A stretch of 10,511 bases of DNA from NCBI GenBank assembly GCA_045540015.1, contig JAZQGP010000040.1, positions 1 to 10,511 on the forward strand. The letters are read 5' to 3'. Under the pieces are notes generated by a model, which was not told the origin of the DNA, made no database searches, and saw only the letters and a program-made list of their open reading frames with translations. The position numbers were made by a program, and so were the translations under genes. Of the stretch, positions 5,410-10,511 are shown piece by piece; positions within the stretch are counted from its first letter, which is position 1, and each line of letters starts with the position of its first letter. Source of the stretch: UMGS1387 sp045540015 (GTDB lineage Bacteria > Bacillota > Clostridia > Oscillospirales > CAG-382).

Positions 5410-6435
5410 ATGAATATACCCACAAGTAACCGTTCGGCATTCTCCTTCAAAACCCCGATAAAAGTAGTCGCTGCAGCATGTTCGGGCGGAAGAAAGGAAA
5501 AAGAAGGTCCGCTTGGAAAACAGCTTGACCTGTATTTGCCTGACGACACGGCAAATTACGAAACCTGGGAAAAAGACGAGAGCGAAATGGTAACAGGAAC
5601 ATTTACAAAGCTGCTCTCAAAAGCTGACGTTTCCGACAAAGAGATTGACGTTCTTCTCGGCGGCGACCTCATGAATCAGTGTACAGCCGCAGCATACGGG
5701 CTATCCGGCTTTGACATCCCATACATCGGCCTATACGGCGCTTGCTCGACATTTGCCGAAGGGCTTATTCTTGCATCAAGTATGATTGATGCAGGTGTTG
5801 TTCAAAATGCCGCCGTATGCGTGTCCTCACATTTCTGCACTGCCGAACGTCAATACCGTTTTCCTCTTGACTACGGCGCATTTCCTCCTCCTGCGGCACA
5901 GAACACCGTAACAGGCTGTGGTGCGGTTCTCCTGTCAAAAGCTTCTCCCGATGAAAGTGGCGTTTTTATAACCGAAGCACTGCCGGGTATTGTAATTGAC
6001 CGCGGAATAAAGGATGCCGGCAATATGGGAGCTGCCATGAGTACAAGTGCCGCAGACACAATACTCCGCTATCTTGAAACCTCAAGCAGCAATCTTTCAG
6101 ACTTTGACATCATGGCAACAGGCGACCTTGGCAAAACAGGGCACAAAATGCTTTGCGATATGCTAAAGCAAAAAGGTGTTTCAAACGAGAACGGTGCTCT
6201 TTGCGACTGCGGATGTATGATATATGATGTTGAGAACCAAAGCGTAGGGCAGGGAGGTTCCGGCTGTGGCTGCAGTGCGGTTGTGACAAGTGCAAAAATT
6301 ATACCTGAGCTTGAATCGGGCAAAATAAAAAAAGCCGCCGTTATAGGAACGGGAGCTATGATGAGTCCGCAGTCGCTTCTGCAGGGGTTATCAATTCCTG
6401 CGGTTGCGCATCTTGCAGTATTTGAAAGAAGATAG
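5410..6435 (+). CDS. spoVAD: Stage V sporulation protein AD (SpoVAD)
   Basis: SpoVAD is part of the SpoVA channel that moves calcium-dipicolinate into the forespore and out at germination; in Bacillus it binds dipicolinate. The 341-residue protein has the thiolase-like fold signatures of the family: VLLGGDLMNQC (about 81-91), YGACSTFAEGL with Cys112, the AERQYRFPLDYGAFPPPAAQ block (about 145-164) followed by TVTGCGA, and GTGAMMSPQSLLQG near the C-terminus. Its length is close to the Bacillus protein (about 338). The open frame begins at a TTG at 5389, but the ATG at 5410 has AGGAAAGGA about 8 nt upstream and gives the normal N-terminus. spoVAE follows after 10 nt. The usual upstream partner spoVAC is not here. 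Family knowledge predicts sigma-G control; I could not identify that promoter with confidence. Confidence 0.95.
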   Translation: MNIPTSNRSAFSFKTPIKVVAAACSGGRKEKEGPLGKQLDLYLPDDTANYETWEKDESEMVTGTFTKLLSKADVSDKEIDVLLGGDLMNQCTAAAYGLSGFDIPYIGLYGACSTFAEGLILASSMIDAGVVQNAAVCVSSHFCTAERQYRFPLDYGAFPPPAAQNTVTGCGAVLLSKASPDESGVFITEALPGIVIDRGIKDAGNMGAAMSTSAADTILRYLETSSSNLSDFDIMATGDLGKTGHKMLCDMLKQKGVSNENGALCDCGCMIYDVENQSVGQGGSGCGCSAVVTSAKIIPELESGKIKKAAVIGTGAMMSPQSLLQGLSIPAVAHLAVFERR

Positions 6436-6445
6436 GAGACATATC

Positions 6446-6799
6446 ATGATATTTTTAAAAGCCTTTATATGCGGAGGACTTCTCTGCGTTCTTGCCCAGA
6501 TTCTCATTGACAAAACCAAGCTTACTCCTGCAAGAATATTGGTAAGCTATGTTGTTGCAGGCGTTATTCTTACTGCTCTTGGCATTTACGGAAAATTTGT
6601 AAAATTTGCAGGAGCAGGAGCTACCGTTCCCATCATGGGTTTTGGCTATTCTCTTGCCAAAGGTGTTGAAAAAGCCGTTGACGAAAACGGCGTTTTTGGT
6701 ATAATCACAGGCGGTCTTACCGGAACAGCCGGCGGAATTACCGCAGCGCTTATCTTTGCCTTACTTGCCGCCGTCATATTCAAAAGCCGCAAAAGATAG
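6446..6799 (+). CDS. spoVAE: Stage V sporulation protein AE (SpoVAE, SpoVAEb type)
   Basis: A 117-residue integral membrane protein with about four hydrophobic segments (roughly residues 3-18, 26-45, 52-70 and 82-111) and a basic C-terminal tail (KSRKR). The glycine-rich segments VPIMGFGYSLAKGV and GVFGIITGGLTGTAGGITAAL are characteristic of SpoVAEb. With SpoVAC and SpoVAD it forms the inner-membrane channel for dipicolinate. The ATG at 6446 follows TAGGAGA by 7 nt; the frame is open further upstream, inside spoVAD, but that extension has no ribosome binding site. Co-transcribed with spoVAD (10-nt gap). The hairpin GCTTTCTT-GA-AAGAAAGC at 6803-6820, directly after the stop, may help end the transcript but lacks a U-tract and belongs to a repeat family. 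Confidence 0.94.
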   Translation: MIFLKAFICGGLLCVLAQILIDKTKLTPARILVSYVVAGVILTALGIYGKFVKFAGAGATVPIMGFGYSLAKGVEKAVDENGVFGIITGGLTGTAGGITAALIFALLAAVIFKSRKR

Positions 6800-6800
6800 C

Positions 6801-6964
6801 ACGCTTTCTTGAAAGAAAGCTTAGCAAAGAACTTTTGATTGGTGAAATTGATGTTTAAACAACATCAATTTCACAGTACTTTCTTGTTTGTTAAATTCTA
6901 ATTTTTGAACAACATCAATTTCACAGTACTTCCTTAATTTGTTGAATTTTTATTCTTGAACAAC
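6801..6964. repeat. Structured intergenic repeat, left copy, with 50-bp tandem units
   Basis: Three parts are visible. A near-palindrome, GCTTTCTTGAAAGAAAGC, lies at 6803-6820. A perfect 14-bp hairpin follows, GTGAAATTGATGTT (6842-6855) and AACATCAATTTCAC (6861-6874), with a 5-nt loop. Then two 50-bp tandem units start at about 6855 and 6905; their core (6858-6885 and 6908-6935) differs at one base in 28. A partial third unit begins near 6955. The block 6801-6880 matches, in reverse complement, the repeat near 10300-10380. The remaining non-coding DNA up to 7037 shows no clear terminator for the minus-strand operon that ends at 7038. Confidence 0.8.
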
Positions 6965-7037
6965 TTTGATGCCGCAAAGCTACATATTTAGGATAGGAAC
7001 TCACGCGGCGTGCAATCATCCGTTTTCCGTTTATTTC

Positions 7038-7823
7038 TCATTCAACATTTCTGAAAATAACCTTCTTCCCTCTCCACGAATACGCACGTTCTTTAAACTG
7101 CATCTTGCTCATATTCTCAAGAATTTCGGGAGTAACAATTTCGATTGTTTCTTCACGGAAAAAAGATATCGGCGTAAACTCGACATGTTTATTCATCGGG
7201 CAAACTTCCTGACATTCGTCACAACCCCAGCGGATTTTCTTTAACCGTATAATTTCAAGTTCTTCGTCGGTTACATTTTTGCGCTGATTAAGCTCGGAAA
7301 AGCAGTATTCCCTCTTTCCCGAAAGAAAGTCGCACGCCTTCAAGCACGCTCCGCATTCAAGACAAGTGTGCTTTTCGGATTCAATAAATTCAGACTGCGC
7401 CTCAAGGCTTGTCAGCATTGAACCGATAAAAACGAAACTTCCGTATTTTTCGTTTATGAGAAGTCTGTTTTTTCCAATAACACCAAGTCCTGCTTTGACG
7501 GCAGCTGCAACCTCGTTTACGGGCGAAGAATCACAGAAGAAATAAAACTGCTCATCGGGATACATTTCTTTTAGCTTTTGTCCCATGCTTTCGGCAAGTG
7601 CCCTTGAAAACACATGATAGTCGCGACTGACTGCATAAAGCGACACGTTTCTGTTTTCGTGCTTTCCGGTGTAATACGGAATAAGCCAAAAAAACGCACT
7701 TTTAATGCCCTCGGGATACAGATGCTCCTGAATTATGGAAAGCTCCTCCGCACAAAGGCATGAAACATATTCGATTCCGTTTTGGTTCAGCAGTTCTCTT
7801 ACTGTTTTGTTTATATTGTTCAT
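7038..7823 (-). CDS. Short QueG-like double-4Fe-4S protein (epoxyqueuosine reductase family)
   Basis: A 261-residue homologue of QueG, the cobalamin-dependent reductase that makes queuosine in tRNA. The core is present: CDSSPVNEV with the likely catalytic Asp98, AGLGVIGKNRLLI (111-123), GSFVFIGSMLTSL, and two ferredoxin-like clusters. Cluster cysteines are C154, C157, C160, C164, then C174 and C201, C204, C208 (CLECGACLKAC, then GCDECQEVCP). It ends just after a WRGKKVIFRN motif, so the C-terminal HEAT-like region of full-length QueG (usually over 300 residues) is absent and the N-terminal part is short. The start overlaps the folC stop (ATGA) without a Shine-Dalgarno sequence, implying translational coupling. 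Third gene of the THF-controlled operon. It may be QueG itself or a related corrinoid reductase with another substrate. Confidence 0.8.
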   Translation of the reverse strand: MNNINKTVRELLNQNGIEYVSCLCAEELSIIQEHLYPEGIKSAFFWLIPYYTGKHENRNVSLYAVSRDYHVFSRALAESMGQKLKEMYPDEQFYFFCDSSPVNEVAAAVKAGLGVIGKNRLLINEKYGSFVFIGSMLTSLEAQSEFIESEKHTCLECGACLKACDFLSGKREYCFSELNQRKNVTDEELEIIRLKKIRWGCDECQEVCPMNKHVEFTPISFFREETIEIVTPEILENMSKMQFKERAYSWRGKKVIFRNVE

Positions 7824-9106
7824 ACGTTTTTGCCCATTACTTTGTTATATGCGCGTCTTATATCTCCCGAAAAATACAGCGATCCGAGAGCTGCAACAAC
7901 TCCGTCGTTTCCTGCGTTTTCCGTTGCAAGATGCACCGCGTCTTCAATGCTGTCACAGAAAACCGCGTCTGCTCCGAGCTTTTGCAAAAGCTCACATAAG
8001 TCTTTTGCAGGCATTGCCCTGTCATTGTCGGGGCGCACTGCGTAAAACCTCTCTGCCATCGGCACAATAAGACTCATCATGCCCTCTACATCCTTGTCCG
8101 CCATTGCACCTACGACAAAATGTATCTTTGTATCCTTAAAATGAGTTTTTAAGCTGTCACGTGTTGCGGTCATTCCGTGAACATTGTGCGCTCCGTCAAG
8201 CACGAACACGGGGTTTTTCCCAAGAATTTCAAATCTGCCTTGCCAGAGAGCATCGGAAAGCCCTTTGTATATTGCCTCGTCGGAAATGTTCCAGCCTCTT
8301 TTTAAAAGCTCCTTCAGTGCTGTTACGGCAAGAGAAGCATTATTTTTCTGATACACGCCTGCAAGATGAATTTCAAGGTTTTTATATTCGCCGTAGTCAA
8401 AGATTGTTGTGTCAATATCCGTTCTGACGTTGAAAATTTTGCCAAAATCCGCTGTCACAAGACTTGCTCCAACCTCATTGCACCTTGCTTTTACGGTGTT
8501 ATATACACTTTCCTCGGCGTCATACATTGCAACGCTCGTTCCGCTTTTTATAACGCCCGATTTGGTCTTTGCAATTTCCTCGACGCTTGAGCCGAGGAAA
8601 TTTACGTGGTCAAGTCCAATTGCGCACATAACAACGCATTCAGGACTGTCAATTACGTTTGTCGAGTCAAGCTCACCGCCCATTCCCGCTTCAAGCACAA
8701 CAATGTCGCACTCACTCCTTGCAAAATACTCCATTGCAAGCACGGTTATCATTTCAAACTCCGTCGGAGGATCCTCCGTCATGCTGTCGGCAAGCGGACG
8801 GATAAAATCCACAAGTGTTTCCAGATCCTCATCACTTATATTCTGTCCGTTTACTCTCATGCGCTCGTTAAAGCAGTTGATATACGGCGAGGTGTAAAGT
8901 CCAACATTGTAGCCTGCATTCTGCAATACCGAAGAAAGAAAAGCGCAGGTTGAGCCTTTTCCGTTTGTGCCTACAACATGCACAAATTTCAGCTTTTTGT
9001 CGGGTCTGCCTACCTTTTCAAGAAGTGTAAATGTCCTCGAAAGACCGGGCTTTGAGCCGAGCCATTTTGTCTTATGAATGTATTCGAGCGTTTTTTCTAT
9101 ACTCAT
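7820..9106 (-). CDS. folC: Bifunctional folylpolyglutamate / dihydrofolate synthase FolC
   Basis: FolC adds glutamate to folates in an ATP-dependent step, trapping them in the cell, and in many bacteria also makes dihydrofolate from dihydropteroate. The 428-residue protein has the Mur-ligase-like layout: P-loop GTNGKGS (46-52), the YTSPYINCFNERM folate-binding stretch, FEMITVLAMEYF, EAGMGGELDSTNV, and in the C-terminal domain GRFEILGKNPVFVLDGAHNVHG. The length is normal. The ATG at 9106 overlaps the folT stop in ATGA, and its own stop overlaps the next start in the same way. The layout makes sense: FolT imports folate and FolC retains it. Control is through the upstream THF riboswitch. Whether it retains both activities cannot be decided from sequence. 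Confidence 0.95.
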   Translation of the reverse strand: MSIEKTLEYIHKTKWLGSKPGLSRTFTLLEKVGRPDKKLKFVHVVGTNGKGSTCAFLSSVLQNAGYNVGLYTSPYINCFNERMRVNGQNISDEDLETLVDFIRPLADSMTEDPPTEFEMITVLAMEYFARSECDIVVLEAGMGGELDSTNVIDSPECVVMCAIGLDHVNFLGSSVEEIAKTKSGVIKSGTSVAMYDAEESVYNTVKARCNEVGASLVTADFGKIFNVRTDIDTTIFDYGEYKNLEIHLAGVYQKNNASLAVTALKELLKRGWNISDEAIYKGLSDALWQGRFEILGKNPVFVLDGAHNVHGMTATRDSLKTHFKDTKIHFVVGAMADKDVEGMMSLIVPMAERFYAVRPDNDRAMPAKDLCELLQKLGADAVFCDSIEDAVHLATENAGNDGVVAALGSLYFSGDIRRAYNKVMGKNV

Positions 9107-9615
9107 TTTGAAACAAGTCCCGTCCTTTCAAGAATACGGCTTTTGATTATAGCGTAAACAAGCACAATATCCACTACTGTCTGAATGCTTGCCGCAGGTA
9201 AATTTACTGCAAATTCGGCACCGTACGGTGTGCCTTTCATCATGGAAAGGGCAAACGGAGTCCACATTATTTCCGCCACAAGATAGGTGAGTACAACAGA
9301 TGAAAAAAACACCTTTCTACTCTTTTTCATTTTTACTGCAAATGACGGAAGCACACCGACAAGAAGAGGTGAAAGTGTGAGCGGAAGAAACGGTGCGTAG
9401 CCGTTAAAATAGCATCCCAAAATGTCGCCGATAACACCACACATGCCTGCCCAAAAAGGTCCGCAGGCAATACCGCACACAAGTATCGGGACATTACCTA
9501 AATCAAATCTGAACGGCTGTCCCTGAAAGGTAGGAACAATCATGCGTTCAACAATAATGCTCATAGCTGTCATCATAGCTGTAATACATATTGGTTTTAT
9601 TCTGTATTTTTGCAT
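9103..9615 (-). CDS. folT: Folate-specific ECF transporter S component FolT
   Basis: A 170-residue membrane protein that captures folate for an energy-coupling-factor transporter. The shared A, A' and T subunits are not encoded here and would come from elsewhere, as is usual for group II ECF systems. It has about five to six hydrophobic segments, and the N-terminal RIKPICITAMMTAMSIIVERM and FRFDLGNVPILVCGIACGPFWAGMCGVIGDILG are typical of the folate-family S component. The charged turn MKKSRKVFF separates the two halves. The start at 9615 lies 7 nt after AGGAGG, which is itself buried in a hairpin (9623-9652). The THF riboswitch upstream supports the substrate assignment strongly. First gene of the folT-folC-QueG-like operon; its stop overlaps folC by 4 nt. 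Confidence 0.93.
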   Translation of the reverse strand: MQKYRIKPICITAMMTAMSIIVERMIVPTFQGQPFRFDLGNVPILVCGIACGPFWAGMCGVIGDILGCYFNGYAPFLPLTLSPLLVGVLPSFAVKMKKSRKVFFSSVVLTYLVAEIMWTPFALSMMKGTPYGAEFAVNLPAASIQTVVDIVLVYAIIKSRILERTGLVSK

Positions 9616-9622
9616 ATAAATA

Positions 9623-9652
9623 CCTCCTGTATGCGTTGCTACATACAGGAGG
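9623..9652 (-). promoter_or_regulatory. Shine-Dalgarno sequestering hairpin of folT
   Basis: On the minus strand CCTCCTGTATG and CATACAGGAGG pair perfectly over 11 bp around an 8-nt loop. The AGGAGG in the 3' arm (9623-9628) is the folT ribosome binding site, so formation of this stem should block translation. A competing partner for its 5' half lies at 9669-9678, at the edge of the riboswitch. Confidence 0.85.
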
Positions 9653-9675
9653 ATTAAGTTCCAAACGGGTATGCA

Positions 9676-9783
9676 GCAGCGGGATGCGAGAACTTTACCG
9701 CAAGACGCGTCTTAAAACGGTCTTTTCGTCCGACAGGCAACTCCCCGTCCCGTCGGCACTTGACGCAAATTTCTCTACTCTGC
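9676..9783 (-). promoter_or_regulatory. Tetrahydrofolate (THF) riboswitch aptamer
   Basis: Read on the minus strand, the element follows the THF-I consensus: GCAG then AGTAG, a P2 strand AGAAATTT, the conserved GCGTCAAGTG, a P3 stem CCGAC/GTCGG, a variable arm (AAGAC...GTCTT), then CGGTAAAG, a P2 partner AAAGTTCT, the conserved GCATCC, and the P1 partner CTGC. THF-I riboswitches typically precede folT in Clostridia and Lactobacillales and repress on binding reduced folate, which matches the gene downstream. The variable arm, GACGAAAAGACC to GTCTTGCGG, is longer than in the best-studied example. Boundaries are from P1 and may be off by a few bases. Confidence 0.88.
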
Positions 9784-9798
9784 TTTTATTATGTATAT

Positions 9799-9827
9799 AG
9801 GATATCACTATTATAAAAACTTGTCAA
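9799..9827 (-). promoter_or_regulatory. Promoter of the THF-riboswitch operon
   Basis: On the minus strand a perfect TTGACA (9822-9827) is followed after 17 nt by TATCCT (9799-9804). The transcript would start about 10 nt before the riboswitch P1 stem. A TATAAT at about 9811-9816 is too close to the -35 to serve with it. Confidence 0.75.
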
Positions 9828-9849
9828 CAGAATATTTGTTAATTATATT

Positions 9850-10242
9850 GGTGAGTTTTTCACTCACCGTGGAGGCGTTACGTTTTGTGTTAATACTTGT
9901 CGGCTATCGCCGAGGTATTGTAAACTGAAATTACACTATTCGCCTGCCGGCGGGGCTTTCATTTTCTGCTTGTGCAGAAAACGAAACAAAAGAGCACCCA
10001 TAAGGACACCTACGGTTTCCTTATGTATCTTTCCCTAAAGCTCGCGGACTTTAATTTCCTTGAAAACTTTAACCTTAGGAGCCTTGCGTGCACCAATGAA
10101 GCTTTCACGGGCTTCGCTACGCGAGCTCTTGCTCAAGTGCCATTATGGTTTATCTTAGAGCTTGTTTTTCTTCTTTCCGGCTTTAACATATTTAAATATA
10201 GTTTGGTGAGAAAAATGAATGGGCGGCCACATATGGTCGCCC
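9850..10242. repeat. Gene-free cluster of hairpins, mosaic of intergenic repeat units
   Basis: Five stems lie in a row. GGTGAGT/ACTCACC (9850-9868) has a 5-nt loop. AATAC plus TCGGC pair with GCCGA plus GTATT (9892-9919). TTTTCTGC/GCAGAAAA (9962-9981) is extended by TTTC/GAAA outside one mismatch (9957-9986). CATAAGGA/TCCTTATG (9999-10025) has an inner ACC/GGT. GGGCGGCCA/TGGTCGCCC (10221-10242) has one G-U and a 4-nt loop. The plus-strand frame across 9972-10253 has no family features and runs through these stems, so I do not call a gene. No U-tract makes any of them a convincing terminator. Confidence 0.65.
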
Positions 10243-10258
10243 TACACAGTTAATTAAA

Positions 10259-10511
10259 TTGTAAATCGAAATTGTTTAAATTTCGTTGAAATAACAAAAG
10301 ACAAACCGTGAAATCGAAGTTCTTCAAATTTCGATTTCACAAATGGAAAATTCTTTGCTTACTTTCTTTCAGGAAAGCGTTAAGTTTCCTAAATTCAATT
10401 TTTCTTATTGACGAAATGTTGTAAAATTGAAGTTGTTTAAACCTCGTTGAAATTGCAAAAGACAAACCGTGAAATCGAAGTTCTTCAAATTTCGATTTCA
10501 CAAATGAAAAA
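10259..10511. repeat. Structured intergenic repeat, right block, two direct copies
   Basis: Two copies, about 10259-10350 and 10419-10511, are direct repeats with a 160-nt period and are nearly identical over their last 55 or so bases. Each holds an 11-bp hairpin GTGAAATCGAA/TTCGATTTCAC with an 11-nt loop (10308-10340 and 10469-10501). Between them, 10351-10380 reads, in reverse complement, as ACGCTTTCCTGAAAGAAAG followed by TAAGCAAAGAA, matching 6801-6831. The second copy runs to the window edge and may continue. Confidence 0.85.

Noticed and set aside
6803..6820. Strong intrinsic terminator for spoVAD-spoVAE
   Set aside because: The stem is followed by TTAGCAAAGAA, not a U-tract, and the same sequence recurs near 10351-10380, so it is treated mainly as part of a repeat.
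6858..6935. Two 28-nt repeats with a 22-nt gap, superficially like a CRISPR array
   Set aside because: Similarity continues through the gap, so the unit is a 50-bp tandem repeat. There are only two full copies and no cas genes.
9972..10253. 93-codon plus-strand open frame
   Set aside because: It crosses several hairpin repeats, starts without a ribosome binding site and has no recognisable domain, so it is probably a chance frame.
6801..10511. Composite transposon carrying the folate operon
   Set aside because: The flanking repeats are inverted relatives, but there is no transposase and no visible target-site duplication. The right block has two copies and the left has one, so mobility is not supported.

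Overview
The window looks like the chromosome of a spore-forming, anaerobic Clostridia member (Firmicutes), probably a gut Oscillospirales/Ruminococcaceae-type lineage. The evidence is an alpha/beta small acid-soluble spore protein gene, spoVAD-spoVAE, strong AGGAGG-type Shine-Dalgarno sequences, a folT gene behind a tetrahydrofolate (THF) riboswitch, and AT-rich intergenic DNA with hairpin repeats. The lineage is inferred from gene content. No rRNA, tRNA, CRISPR array, transposase or integrase was seen.

Layout. (1) 1-416: a spore DNA-protecting SASP gene and a two-way terminator. (2) 417-1175: a small XRE repressor gene, divergent from a SLOG-fold (DUF2493-like) gene. The SLOG gene is broken by an apparent 11-nt deletion at its conserved glycine-rich motif. 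(3) 1180-5023, minus strand: a compact bacterial-microcompartment (BMC) operon of CoA-acylating aldehyde dehydrogenase, tandem-domain shell protein (BMC-T) and PduL phosphotransacylase. It has its own promoter and terminator, and an AraC-type regulator gene lies upstream. The two enzymes start with similar amphipathic helices that look like encapsulation peptides. No hexamer or pentamer shell gene, alcohol dehydrogenase or signature enzyme is present, so the operon is either a satellite of a locus elsewhere or an unusually small BMC locus. (4) 5024-5409: a regulatory gap with a 14-bp hairpin in the araC leader and a possible small ORF. (5) 5410-6799: spoVAD-spoVAE for dipicolinate uptake into spores, without spoVAC next to it. 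(6) 6801-6964: structured repeats. (7) 7038-9827, minus strand: a promoter, a THF riboswitch with a Shine-Dalgarno-sequestering hairpin, then folT (folate ECF S component), folC and a short QueG-like iron-sulfur protein, joined by two 4-nt ATGA overlaps. (8) 9830-10511: gene-free DNA packed with hairpins and a duplicated repeat. This repeat is an inverted relative of the one at 6801-6964, with paired base changes in its stem.

How the genes work together. FolT imports folate, FolC polyglutamylates and so retains it, and the riboswitch should shut off translation when THF is plentiful. The aldehyde dehydrogenase and PduL would turn an aldehyde into acyl-CoA and then acyl-phosphate behind a shell, probably under the AraC regulator's control. 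The SASP and SpoVA genes serve spore DNA protection and dipicolinate loading.
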